This document shows positions 45,019 through 53,019 of a stretch of 64,000 nucleotides of DNA, piece after piece (positions within the stretch are counted from its first letter, which is position 1; each line of letters opens with the position of its first letter). The stretch is taken from positions 1 through 64,000 of the forward strand of contig JAFGNH010000035.1 of assembly GCA_016927115.1 (NCBI GenBank). Direction: 5' to 3'. The DNA is from Anaerolineales bacterium. Its GTDB lineage: Bacteria > Chloroflexota > Anaerolineae > Anaerolineales > E44-bin32. The notes beneath the pieces are model-generated. The model was not told the DNA's origin. It searched no databases and saw only the letters and a program-made list of their open reading frames with translations. The position numbers and the translations under genes are program-made.

Positions 45019-45516
45019 TCAACCTCCGAATGCTGATTTCTGAAAATCGCGCAGTAAGCGTATATAGCGGCTTCCTGCTGCATCAATCCGCAGTCTGCGC
45101 CGTGATTCATCCACCCACTGCATTTGCACCCACCAGCGCTCCTCCGGAAGAATGCCGGGGATCCGTTCAGGCCACTCTATGACCAGCGGCCCATCGCTGT
45201 CGAGCAGTTCATAGATTCCCATGGCTTCAGCTTCCGCAGAGCCGGAAAGCCTGAATGCATCAAGGTGATACATACGTGCCGAATCTGCCCGCCGGTACTG
45301 GTTGATAATTACGAAAGTCGGGCTGGTAGCTTCATCCAGCGCGCCCCACCCGCGGGCAATACCCTGTACAAGCGTGGTCTTCCCGGATCCCAGATCACCG
45401 GAAAGGCAGATCAAATCAGTCGGCTGAAGCAGTTCGCCTAGCCGTACACCCAGCCGACGGGTCTGTTCCGCACTGTGGCTGATAAATTCAAGGGTCTGAT
45501 CTGTCAGTATCGGCAT
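45019..45516 (-). CDS. tsaE: tRNA threonylcarbamoyladenosine biosynthesis ATPase TsaE
   Basis: A 165-residue P-loop ATPase. CLSGDLGSGKTTLVQGIARG is Walker A, ATSPTFVIINQYRRADSARMYHLDAFRL is the family core, and VIEWPERIPGILPEE follows. It supports the TsaB/TsaD t6A complex. The start at 45516 (ATG) is taken because residues further upstream cross the divergent gene's promoter region. It heads the tsaE-tsaB-rimI-udg operon; the divergent metallophosphoesterase begins 82 bases away. Confidence 0.92.
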   Translation of the reverse strand: MPILTDQTLEFISHSAEQTRRLGVRLGELLQPTDLICLSGDLGSGKTTLVQGIARGWGALDEATSPTFVIINQYRRADSARMYHLDAFRLSGSAEAEAMGIYELLDSDGPLVIEWPERIPGILPEERWWVQMQWVDESRRRLRIDAAGSRYIRLLRDFQKSAFGG

Positions 45517-45584
45517 CACTATCGCTCGATTATACGTCAGCCTATTTCCCTCTACAAGCACTTTTCCTTCTGCCCGCTCCATGC

Positions 45585-45597
45585 TACTATCCATCCT
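45585..45597 (+). promoter_or_regulatory. Possible leaderless promoter of the metallophosphoesterase gene
   Basis: TACTAT (45585-45590) lies 7 bases before the ATG at 45598, so transcription would begin at or within a base of the start codon. The matching -35 region (TTTTCC near 45562, 17-base spacer) is weak. No ribosome-binding site is visible before the ATG. The same spacing occurs upstream of 62564. Confidence 0.4.
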
Positions 45598-46326
45598 ATG
45601 AAAGTCCTTGTGATATCTGATATCCATGCCAATCTTACAGCCCTCGAAACAGTACTCGAAGACGCCGGGGACTATGATGCTGTCTGGTGCCTGGGGGATC
45701 TGGTAGGATACGGTCCGGATCCGAATGAATGCATTGAAGTTGTTCAAACGCTGCCCAATTTAAAATGTCTTATCGGTAACCACGATCAGGCTGCCCTTGG
45801 CCTGATCCCACTTGAACGGTTTAATATGGATGCTCACCAGGCTGCCGCCTGGACACAGAATGTACTCACTGAGGAAAACAGTGGTTTCCTCTATGACCTG
45901 CCTGAACTGATCGAAGTTGAAAGATTCGTTCTTTCACACGGAAGCCCCAGAAATCCCATGTGGGAGTACATCCTCGATCCATTCGTTGCTGACCGCAATT
46001 TTGATTTTATGCAGCATGACTTTGCTCTGGTTGGTCACAGCCACCTGCCCCTGATTTTCTCGCGCAAACCAGAAGAAGATGTCGCTATCAATATCCCGGT
46101 GCTTGCGCAGCAGCCGGTTACCCTGGAACCACAAATGATCCTCAATCCAGGCTCCGTCGGCCAGCCGCGTGACCTGGACCGGCGAGCCTCCTATGCCATC
46201 CTGGACCTCGCAGAGCTGACATGGCAGCTTCACCGTGTTGAGTACAATTTCTCCAGTGTTCAGCTGCGTATTCTTGAAGCGGGACTGCCGGAACGCCAGG
46301 CACTCAGATTGAGTGCCGGATGGTGA
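45598..46326 (+). CDS. Metallophosphoesterase (YfcE/CpdB-like calcineurin fold)
   Basis: A 242-residue enzyme. It has ISDIHANLTALE (metal-binding D-x-H), LGDLVGYGPDPNE (GD), IGNHD (GNHD), VLSHGSPRN and GHSHLPLIF (GHxH). This is a complete binuclear-metal phosphodiesterase/phosphatase set. NPGSVGQPRDLDRRASYAILD is the family C-terminus. The substrate is probably a phosphodiester or nucleotide. The upstream extension to 45475 lies in the divergent promoter region and is rejected. The gene stands alone before the DUF4349 gene. Confidence 0.88.
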   Translation: MKVLVISDIHANLTALETVLEDAGDYDAVWCLGDLVGYGPDPNECIEVVQTLPNLKCLIGNHDQAALGLIPLERFNMDAHQAAAWTQNVLTEENSGFLYDLPELIEVERFVLSHGSPRNPMWEYILDPFVADRNFDFMQHDFALVGHSHLPLIFSRKPEEDVAINIPVLAQQPVTLEPQMILNPGSVGQPRDLDRRASYAILDLAELTWQLHRVEYNFSSVQLRILEAGLPERQALRLSAGW

Positions 46327-46430
46327 TAAACCGGGAACAATTTCCATCCGACTTTCGTTAATAATACAAACACAGTATGATGATTCTGCGCTATAAATTA
46401 TAAACTGACCGAAACAATCGAGGAGGTACT

Positions 46431-47387
46431 ATGAAAATAACAGGAAATCGTATATCCATTCTTTTCCTGATTGTCCTGACTCTGCTTCTTTCCGCATGCA
46501 GCACTGCGGGAATGGCTCCTGCAATGGAGCGAAGTATGGATTATGAGGAAGCAATGGCTTATCCCCAGGAAGCCCCGGCTGCCTACAATGAGGCAGGAGC
46601 TTCATATGATGATGCATCAGGTGGCTATAACGGAAGCGCTTCAGTTGTAGAGCGGATGGTGATTCGTAATGCGAACCTGAGCCTGGTTGTTGCCGATCCG
46701 GAAAAAAGTGTGGAAGAGATCAGCAGCATCGCCACACAAATGGGCGGCTATGTCATCTCCTCCAGTGTGTATCAGACAACCTATGGTCAGCAGAACATCC
46801 CGGTGACGCGCGGTTCGATTTCCATTCGAGTACTTTCCGATTCACTGGATAACGCCCTGGCAGAAATTAAAGATCTGGCTATTGAAGTCGACAGCGAATC
46901 AGTCACTGGAGAAGATGTTACCGACCAATATACCGATCTTCAATCTCAGCTGCGCAATTCTCAGGCAGCCGAAGAACAGCTGCTGAAAATTATGGACTCA
47001 GCCACGGAAACTGAGGATGTACTCCAGATTTTCAACCAGCTGAAAATGGTGCGAGAAGAGATTGAAGTCCTCACCGGCCGTATGGAATACCTGGAGGATT
47101 CCGCCCGGCTTTCCCAGATCCAGATCGACCTGATCCCGGATGAAATGTCTCAACCGCTCCAGATCGGCGGCTGGGAACCCAAGGGAACGGCTCGTGATGC
47201 TGTTGAAGCCCTGGTAGGCGCACTGCAGTTTATCGCTGAAGCTGGAATCTGGTTCGTTATCTGCGTTGTACCAGTCGGGCTCATCCTCGGCGTCCCCCTG
47301 TATTTCGCATTCCGCGCTATTAATCGAAAGCGCCTGGCGAAAAAAGCTGAAAGAGAAGCAAAGAAGGCCGAAGCACCACAAGCCTGA
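46431..47387 (+). CDS. DUF4349 lipoprotein
   Basis: A 318-residue envelope lipoprotein. The signal peptide ends at LTLLLSAC (lipid-anchored Cys23), followed by an Asp/Tyr/Ala-rich spacer to about residue 75. The DUF4349 domain then reads MVIRNANLSLVVADPEKSVEEI...GGYV. A coiled coil (about 160-225) and a C-terminal membrane helix (about 275-300) with a basic tail follow. The function is unknown; the family is common in Chloroflexota and Gram-positives. AGGAGG lies 4 bases before the ATG. The 104 bases upstream of the gene hold two AT-rich TATAAA-like boxes that may be its promoter. Confidence 0.88.
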   Translation: MKITGNRISILFLIVLTLLLSACSTAGMAPAMERSMDYEEAMAYPQEAPAAYNEAGASYDDASGGYNGSASVVERMVIRNANLSLVVADPEKSVEEISSIATQMGGYVISSSVYQTTYGQQNIPVTRGSISIRVLSDSLDNALAEIKDLAIEVDSESVTGEDVTDQYTDLQSQLRNSQAAEEQLLKIMDSATETEDVLQIFNQLKMVREEIEVLTGRMEYLEDSARLSQIQIDLIPDEMSQPLQIGGWEPKGTARDAVEALVGALQFIAEAGIWFVICVVPVGLILGVPLYFAFRAINRKRLAKKAEREAKKAEAPQA

Positions 47388-47401
47388 ACATGATCCCTGA
47401 A

Positions 47402-47441
47402 GAAGGGGCTGCCCTCACTACAGGCAGCCCCTTCTTTTTTT
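47402..47441 (+). terminator. Intrinsic terminator after the DUF4349 gene
   Basis: GAAGGGGCTGCC (47402-47413) pairs perfectly with GGCAGCCCCTTC (47423-47434) and is followed by a run of seven Ts. It lies 15 bases past the stop codon and 93 bases from the end of the convergent TolB-like gene; it may also slow transcription from that side. Confidence 0.92.
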
Positions 47442-47534
47442 AACTGAGGCCCTCGTGATCTTTTGGGGCTCAGCACCACTCATGTCCGGTTCCGTATTAT
47501 CGGAATTACTCAGGGATCTTTTGAGGCACACCTG

Positions 47535-48509
47535 TTACCAATCAGGATATGCATCCACAAAGGCATCGTTTGTAAGCTGAACCGCACCAGACCCATCTGC
47601 ATTTACAACCCAGAGGTCGAGCTGGCCATCGTGATTGGACGCGTAAACAATGCGCTCGCCATCCGGTGACCATGAAGGCCCGGTGTCGTTGTATTGATCG
47701 CTGGTCAGGCGTACCACACTGCCGGTATCACCTCCCCGATCTATGATGTACAGCTCTGAGGCAGTGCTGCTGCCGTAGATGAAGGCAATACGCTGGCTGT
47801 CCGGTGACCAGGCTGCACCTGTTACCGGGCTGGCACCATCCGTGATCTGGGTGATGTCGCTTCCATCCGGATTCATAAGGAAGAGTTCCATATTCCCGGT
47901 CCTGTTGGACAGGAACAGGATGCTGCTGCTATCCGGAGCCCAGCGCGGATTGTAATCAACCGTCTCCGGGGCATCCACGAGTTCACTGAGATTTTCACCA
48001 CTTACATCGATTGTATACAGATCAGGTATATCCTGCGGCTCGTTCTGAAAATCGGATTGAAAAACGATCTTGCTTCCATCCGGTGACCAATCGGGATTAT
48101 TGCTGCGAAAATCGGTGATCCTGGTCAGGCCGCTGCCATCTGCTGCAATGGTAAATAGATTCCAGGCATCCGGTTCTGAAAAAACAATCGTATTGTGATC
48201 CGGCGACCACGATGCAAGGATTGAAGGCATACCCGTATTCAATGGTGTAACATCCAGTGATACCGGGTCAAGGAGATAAAGGTCGAGAAGCTCCGGGTCT
48301 TCACTGCGGTTGGAAGTAAACACAATGGGAGCATTACCGTCAGGCGGTTCCGGTGTGGGCATATCTGTTGCAGTTTCTGTAGGCAGAGGGTCGGTGGGGG
48401 CGGATGTGCCGGCAGGATCAGGAAGATCAGCAGGTACTGGCTCTGCCTGTGGCGTACAGGCTGCCAGTAAAAGAAGAACTACAGGGAAGACTTTCCGACA
48501 GACTCTCAT
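47535..48509 (-). CDS. TolB-like beta-propeller (PD40) lipoprotein
   Basis: A 324-residue exported protein. The lipobox LLLAAC gives an anchored Cys18. A Pro/Thr/Glu-rich linker (about 20-60) precedes five to six repeats of the WSPDG(S/E)(K/R)I(V/A)F type: WSPDHNTIVFSE, WSPDGSKIVFQS, WAPDSSSILFLS, WSPDSQRIAFIY and WSPDGERIVYAS. The propeller is probably a binding scaffold on the cell surface; no enzyme site is seen. The start at 48509 has AAGGAG 6 bases upstream; a longer frame to 48548 is rejected. Confidence 0.87.
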   Translation of the reverse strand: MRVCRKVFPVVLLLLAACTPQAEPVPADLPDPAGTSAPTDPLPTETATDMPTPEPPDGNAPIVFTSNRSEDPELLDLYLLDPVSLDVTPLNTGMPSILASWSPDHNTIVFSEPDAWNLFTIAADGSGLTRITDFRSNNPDWSPDGSKIVFQSDFQNEPQDIPDLYTIDVSGENLSELVDAPETVDYNPRWAPDSSSILFLSNRTGNMELFLMNPDGSDITQITDGASPVTGAAWSPDSQRIAFIYGSSTASELYIIDRGGDTGSVVRLTSDQYNDTGPSWSPDGERIVYASNHDGQLDLWVVNADGSGAVQLTNDAFVDAYPDW

Positions 48510-48571
48510 GTCTCGCTCCTTTTTCAAAAGGGTTCCTGCAAGCAGCATCGGATGATATAGCTGTTCAGCGT

Positions 48572-48577
48572 ATTATA
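48572..48577 (-). promoter_or_regulatory. -10 box for the TolB-like lipoprotein gene
   Basis: TATAAT on the minus strand, about 60 bases upstream of the start. The -35 region is poor. From 48578 to 48757 I see no gene or strong site. Confidence 0.4.
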
Positions 48578-48757
48578 GATAGAAATTAATTCTTCCGAAA
48601 TGTCTTTAAATCGGACGGAGTCTGCTTTCTCTGTCACATTTTTCATCAAGGTGAACTGCTGCTGGTTCTATGTTTCTCCCCCTCTCATTGCAGGAGTCTG
48701 GCCTCTTCACCACGGGCTTAGTATTCCAGAAACGCAGTTGGCACTGGCTTCCAGAAG

Positions 48758-49513
48758 CTACACCTGAATGGCCCGGCGGATTTCACCAGCCAGAGAACCA
48801 AACGTTTTCGTATGTTTCAGATCCAGCGTGCGGGGGCGCGGGAAAGAAATGGGCAAATCAAGCTTGAGCTGCGCCGGTCGTTTGCTCAGCACCAGAACAC
48901 GATCAGACAGCAGGATGGCTTCCGATATTGAGTGGGTAACCATCACAACTGTTACCGGCTTTGCCTGCCAGATCCTGATCAACTCGCTGCCCATCCGCTC
49001 TCTGGTCAATGCATCCAGTGCACCGAACGGTTCATCAAGATAAAGGACTTCCGGTTCGTTGATCAATGCGCGGGCGATTGCCACCCGCTGGGCCATACCA
49101 CCCGAAAGATCGCCTGGATACGTTTTCTCAAACCCGGCCAGACCAACGAGTTCCAGCATGGAGACTGCTCGCCGGCGGTTATCCGCACTGCTGCGGTATT
49201 CCAGTTCAAGCGGCAGCAGGACATTTTCAATAACCGTCCGCCACGGCATCAAATTGGCATTCTGGAAAACAAACCCTACCCTGTAGATGTTATTCTGAGT
49301 CTGCCGCCCTGGGTAGAAAACCTCGCCATCAGAGGGAGGAAGCAGTCCTGCAAGCACACGCAGCAGTGTTGTTTTTCCACAACCCGACGGCCCGATCAGG
49401 CAAACAAATTCCTGGGAGGCGATTGAGAAGCTGAGATCCTGGAGTACATCAAGCTCTCCCTGATCATTGGTGAATACTTTTATCAGATTATCTACTCGAA
49501 TCGCTGTTTCCAT
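48758..49513 (-). CDS. ABC transporter ATP-binding protein (SsuB/NMT1-type importer)
   Basis: A 251-residue ATPase. Walker A is GPSGCGKTTLLRV, the Q-loop is FVFQNANLMPW, the signature is LSGGMAQRVAIARAL, Walker B is LYLDEPFGALD, and the switch His is in VMVTHSISEA. The FQ.A.LMPWRTV and GALDALTR blocks fit SsuB/TauB/ThiZ-type importers. It is the last gene behind the FMN riboswitch, so it most likely powers riboflavin uptake with the two proteins upstream. AAGGGA lies 4 bases before the ATG. Confidence 0.88.
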   Translation of the reverse strand: METAIRVDNLIKVFTNDQGELDVLQDLSFSIASQEFVCLIGPSGCGKTTLLRVLAGLLPPSDGEVFYPGRQTQNNIYRVGFVFQNANLMPWRTVIENVLLPLELEYRSSADNRRRAVSMLELVGLAGFEKTYPGDLSGGMAQRVAIARALINEPEVLYLDEPFGALDALTRERMGSELIRIWQAKPVTVVMVTHSISEAILLSDRVLVLSKRPAQLKLDLPISFPRPRTLDLKHTKTFGSLAGEIRRAIQV

Positions 49514-49631
49514 GGGTTCCCTTCTATCCCACCCTGAGAACAGGGGGGGGCCAGTCTCCTGCCGAAAGGGCTGTACTCCTGTTTTCCGCCACCATATCCA
49601 GAAAATCTATCAGCAGTTCCCTGTCCGGATC

Positions 49632-50627
49632 TCAGGGTAGAAACTCATTGGTATACGCATCTTCGAGATTCAAGGGCTCCGTGAGCAGGTCCATTTCCAA
49701 CAAAACATCCTGCATGTTCTGCCATGCTTCAGGATTCGACATTCCAATGATCTCGCTTTCCCAGAAGTTGATGCTCTCTTGCAGAACCTTCTCCTGGATC
49801 GTGCTGGTGCTCTCATCAAGCCCATCTACATATTTCTCACAGGCAGCAAAAGCCCGATCGGTATCTGCCATACTACTTTCGATGGAACTGACCATAGCAG
49901 CTACCATCGCCCGGACAAGCTCCGGCTGTTCCTCGATCATGGTTTCGCTGGTGATCAATCCATTCGAAGCCAGGGTAACATAATCAGAAACGCGGATCAC
50001 ATCAACTGGCATACCCATCGATTCAAGCTGAAGCGGTTCATTTGCAGAGTAAATCACAACCGCTTCTTCAACTCCCTGCAGCAGCAGCTCAACCTGGTTG
50101 TACCCGATTGTGTCCAGGTAGATAGTCTCCGGTGAAATGCCGGCAGCGTTCAACAGTGCCCGGTAACCGACATACGATGCACCGGACAGCACCGGGATTC
50201 CCACCTTCTTACCCACCAGATCCTGCGGTTCTGTGATGCTGCTGTTTACAGGAGCCGCAACCCCAACGGGATAATCCTGGTACCATGCTGTAACATATAC
50301 CACAGGCAGGCCCTGTGCCCGGGCCAGGAGCACCTGCTCACCTGATACCACCGCAAACGGTACTTCACCCGCCCCCACCAGTGTGACGGCATCGCTTTCC
50401 TGGGTATGCTCGATGAGGAGATTGATCCCTGCACGCTTGAAGAATCCTTCTTCCATACCAACATAAAACGGTGCAAACTGAACATCCGGCCGGTACGGCA
50501 GAATCAACCTCACATCTTCAAGCTCAGATGGTGATTGTACTTCGGCCGGCTCTGCAGCTGGTGAACTACAGGCTGAGACCAGCAGCACCAAGATAAACAA
50601 GACTGGGAAGAAGCGTAGAATTCTCAT
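49632..50627 (-). CDS. ribY: Substrate-binding lipoprotein of a riboflavin-type ABC importer
   Basis: A 331-residue NMT1/THI5-like solute-binding lipoprotein. The lipobox LVSAC gives Cys20. The mature part starts VRLILPYRPDVQFAPFYVGMEEGFFK, the NMT1 motif, with GKKVGIPVLSGASYVGYRALL in domain 2. NMT1-like proteins bind pyrimidine or flavin-type ligands. Placement behind an FMN riboswitch makes riboflavin the most likely ligand, matching the known RibXY systems of Chloroflexi. GGAGG lies 9 bases upstream. The 118 bases to the ATPase gene show nothing. Confidence 0.82.
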   Translation of the reverse strand: MRILRFFPVLFILVLLVSACSSPAAEPAEVQSPSELEDVRLILPYRPDVQFAPFYVGMEEGFFKRAGINLLIEHTQESDAVTLVGAGEVPFAVVSGEQVLLARAQGLPVVYVTAWYQDYPVGVAAPVNSSITEPQDLVGKKVGIPVLSGASYVGYRALLNAAGISPETIYLDTIGYNQVELLLQGVEEAVVIYSANEPLQLESMGMPVDVIRVSDYVTLASNGLITSETMIEEQPELVRAMVAAMVSSIESSMADTDRAFAACEKYVDGLDESTSTIQEKVLQESINFWESEIIGMSNPEAWQNMQDVLLEMDLLTEPLNLEDAYTNEFLP

Positions 50628-50652
50628 TTAGATAAACCTCCATACAGTAAAT

Positions 50653-51438
50653 TCAAATAGATTGCCAGGAAAGTACCCGGCGCTCTATCAAGGTGACAAG
50701 TCCATAAAGCCCCAGTGCCAGGGCAATCAGGACAAAAACCGCAGCAAAAACAAGCGCTGTATCATACATACCGCGGGCAACATTAATCAGGAAACCAAGC
50801 CCTTCATCAGCTCCTACAAACTCTCCGACTACCGCTCCGATGACAGAGAGCGTTGCGCCCACTCTTACACCCCCGAGATAGACCGGCATCGCAGCTGGAA
50901 GCTCAAGCCGGGTAAAAACCTGCCAGCGGGTGGCTTTTAATATGCGCATCAGATCATGAAGATCTTCAGGTACTGAACGGATCCCAACCATTGTGTTTAC
51001 CAGAACCGGAAAGAAAACCAGAAGGGAAGAAATGAGTATCTTGGACAACTTGCCAGGGCCGAACCATATCACCAGCAGTGGTGCAATAGCTACCGTTGGA
51101 ATGGATTGGGAGGCAACGATATACGGTGATAGCAGTTTTTCTGCTACCGGAGACTTTGCCAGCAGCGTTCCGAGTGCAGTAGCAATCGCTAATCCGAGCG
51201 CCAATCCGGCCAGAACTTCCTGCAGGGTCACGGCCACATGCTGCAGCAGCACACCGCTCTGGATGGTCTGGATCAGCCGCAGTGCTACTGCCTCCGGGGA
51301 AGGCAGCAAATAGGCGGGCAGGAAACTCAAGCGAGTGACTGCCTCCCATAGAACCAGGGTGAGTACAACAGGCAGCGGCTTCATCCACATTGGTACCGGT
51401 GGATTATTACCTGAGGAAACTATTCCTTCACTTCCCAT
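50653..51438 (-). CDS. ribX: ABC permease of a riboflavin-type importer
   Basis: A 261-residue SsuC/ThiX-type permease with six helices. The EAA-like loop reads MRILKATRWQVFTRLELPAAMPVYLGGVRVGATLSVIGAVVGEF, the classical permease signature before the last helices. It forms the membrane pore with the lipoprotein and ATPase downstream. It is the first gene after the FMN riboswitch, and its ATG has GGAG 6 bases upstream. Riboflavin specificity is inferred from the riboswitch, not from the permease itself. Confidence 0.83.
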   Translation of the reverse strand: MGSEGIVSSGNNPPVPMWMKPLPVVLTLVLWEAVTRLSFLPAYLLPSPEAVALRLIQTIQSGVLLQHVAVTLQEVLAGLALGLAIATALGTLLAKSPVAEKLLSPYIVASQSIPTVAIAPLLVIWFGPGKLSKILISSLLVFFPVLVNTMVGIRSVPEDLHDLMRILKATRWQVFTRLELPAAMPVYLGGVRVGATLSVIGAVVGEFVGADEGLGFLINVARGMYDTALVFAAVFVLIALALGLYGLVTLIERRVLSWQSI

Positions 51439-51499
51439 CCTTCACTCCTGCCACACTTCCCTATCCTGCTGGCCCGATCTGATACTCTTGCCGGCCTGT

Positions 51500-51534
51500 T
51501 TAAAAAGAGAAGCCCTGAGACGAGTCTTCAGGGC
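51500..51534 (-). terminator. Riboswitch-controlled intrinsic terminator
   Basis: GCCCTG and AGA (from 51534) pair with TCT and CAGGGC (to 51512) around a CTCG loop, with a single bulged A, followed by TTCTCTTTTT. It lies 62 bases before the permease start. The 5' arm GCCCTGAAG is complementary to the first strand of the FMN aptamer, consistent with a switch between termination and read-through. Confidence 0.82.
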
Positions 51535-51569
51535 GTTAAACGGAGACCCACCCGGGTTCCGTAGAATTA

Positions 51570-51688
51570 CCTTCTTCCATCCGGACTATACCGTCGGCTC
51601 CGGAGTCACACCGGATCATGCACTAAGGCTTGCGGGCTGTACCGCCGATCGGGAATTGGGTCGTTAGACCCTCACCCTGCCCTGAAGG
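51570..51688 (-). promoter_or_regulatory. FMN riboswitch aptamer (RFN element)
   Basis: Read on the minus strand, the conserved RFN landmarks occur in order: CTTCAGGGCAGGGTG, CCCGATCGGCGGTA, AGCCCGC(A)AGCC, GGTGTGACTCCGGAGCCGAC, GGTATAGTCCGGATG and GAAGAAGG. P1 is CCTTC (51684-51688) pairing with GAAGG (51570-51574). FMN binding should favour the downstream terminator and shut off the importer. The variable P3-type arm is short. The signature is too specific for a TPP or cobalamin element. Confidence 0.93.
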
Positions 51689-51702
51689 CTTCAATTTGCC
51701 TC

Positions 51703-51708
51703 ATTATA
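51703..51708 (-). promoter_or_regulatory. -10 box of the riboswitch-controlled operon
   Basis: A perfect TATAAT on the minus strand, 14 bases before the aptamer P1, would start the RNA near 51695. No good TTGACA is seen 16-18 bases further up (sequence around 51725-51731 is CTCAAG-like), so an extra factor or extended -10 contact may help. Confidence 0.6.
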
Positions 51709-51898
51709 GCGCAAATTACTGCTCTTGAGTATTCCTTTATCGCTGTTTTTACCTTCTGTCAGCTGCAAGGAACTGCAGATAAGCACTTCTACAAGTTACC
51801 TCCACGCTGGATGACTCGACATTCTCTTCCGGCAGCAATTCTCGGAGCATCCTGCAAGCACCAGTATCGCCCCAATCACATTTCCGACATGAATCAAT

Positions 51899-51981
51899 AT
51901 CCCTCTGGACCCAATTCAAATCCGGCTGCCCGGAAAGACGAATTCAGAGGGATCTAGTGTTCCGTTTTTAGGGAAAACACT
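51899..51981 (-). repeat. Two adjacent hairpins downstream of phoU
   Basis: Hairpin one (51956-51981) pairs AGTGTT with AACACT and extends with CC/GG over a 2-base AA bulge. Hairpin two (51899-51953) pairs ATCCCTCTG plus AATTC with GAATTCAGAGGGAT around an inner TCCGG-CTGC-CCGGA stem. No U tract follows either. They lie just past the phoU stop at 52002 and may mark the transcript end or a small structured RNA. Nothing else is seen between 51709 and 51898. Confidence 0.5.
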
Positions 51982-52001
51982 GCAGCGCATCCGAAGCTTC
52001 G

Positions 52002-52673
52002 CTACACATTCAACTCCTTCACCTCACCAGTGCACACAAAAATAACCCGTTCAGCAATATTCGTAACCCGGTCTGCAATCCTCTCCAGGTTATGAGCGCA
52101 CCACAACAGATACGTAGCTCGCTCCACTGCTTCCGGTTTATTCGCCATAATCTCAACAAGCTCATCAAAAACTGCCTTATAAAGCCTGTCCATGGAATCA
52201 TCTTTTGATGCAATTTCGCGAGCCTTGACGACATCACGGTTGATAAAGGCAACCAGGGATTCACGCAGCATTGAACGGGCAAGTTCAGCCATGCGGGGAA
52301 TATCAACCAGTGGTTTCAACAGCGGGGCATCCCCCATTCGCAGCACCGTCTTGGCTATTCCGGCAGCATGATCGCCCATACGCTCAATATCCACAACGAT
52401 ACTCATGGCGGCAACTACCGCCCGCAAATCGGTTGCAGCCGGCTGCTGAGTGGCAATCAATCGCAAACAGGCTTCCTCGACTCTGAACCGCAGCCGGTTT
52501 ATCTCGATATCCTCGTCAATGATTTCCTGCGCCAGCACTGCATCACGGTTCCGTAAGGACAGAATGGATCTGTCGATTGCTCGATCCACCAGGTCCCGGA
52601 TGCGCAGAAGATCCTCCTCTATTGCCGCATATTCCCGATCATAAGTCGCACGAAGATTCTGCTTTGGTCCCAT
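52002..52673 (-). CDS. phoU: Phosphate transport regulator PhoU
   Basis: A 223-residue all-helical protein with two PhoU repeats. Each carries the metal-binding region: DIERMGDHAAGIAKTV in the first half and HNLERIADRVTNIAERVIFV in the second. It represses phosphate-starvation signalling through the PstSCAB-PhoR system; those partners are not in the window. The start at 52673 has AGGAG a few bases upstream. It stands alone, facing the same way as tsaC. Confidence 0.93.
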   Translation of the reverse strand: MGPKQNLRATYDREYAAIEEDLLRIRDLVDRAIDRSILSLRNRDAVLAQEIIDEDIEINRLRFRVEEACLRLIATQQPAATDLRAVVAAMSIVVDIERMGDHAAGIAKTVLRMGDAPLLKPLVDIPRMAELARSMLRESLVAFINRDVVKAREIASKDDSMDRLYKAVFDELVEIMANKPEAVERATYLLWCAHNLERIADRVTNIAERVIFVCTGEVKELNV

Positions 52674-53019
52674 CTGTCTGCTCCTGCTCTACAAACTCAC
52701 CTTTTCTTTATTAAACCACAGTAAACTTAACCAAACAGTCCCTGTATCAGGATATACTTCTCGCCTGTCTCACTGAAATTACCATCTTCCCAGTATAAAC
52801 GCATTGTACCTGATCTGTATTAAGAAAGTTTGATCTTTTCGCCCCAGCCTGTACACTCCCGGTTTCTGTGCTTCAGTATACCCCCACTGATACGAGTAGA
52901 AAATTCCAGAGGAAATAATATCGGCTGGATTTATGTGATCCCACTAGCGGAATCTTCAGACCGGATCTGATGCAGCAGAAAACAGAAACCTTCCCCGAAG
53001 TACAAGAACCGGCGCTGTT
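52674..53019. other. Gene-free interval between phoU and tsaC
   Basis: 346 bases with several short open frames and no ribosome sites worth noting. The part nearest phoU has GGTTAAGTTTACTGTGGTTTAATAAAG on the minus strand, in which GGTTAA and GGTTTAA are spaced by about 15 bases. It could be a regulator site (for example a PhoP-type box), but the match is too loose to call. Confidence 0.35.

Noticed and set aside
51500-51688. TPP or cobalamin riboswitch, given the NMT1-like importer
   Set aside because: The conserved boxes match the FMN (RFN) element; the TPP signature CTGAGA...ACCTGA is absent.
52674-52740. A PhoP/PhoB box before phoU
   Set aside because: Only two loose GGTTAA-like half-sites are seen and the spacing does not match a known box.
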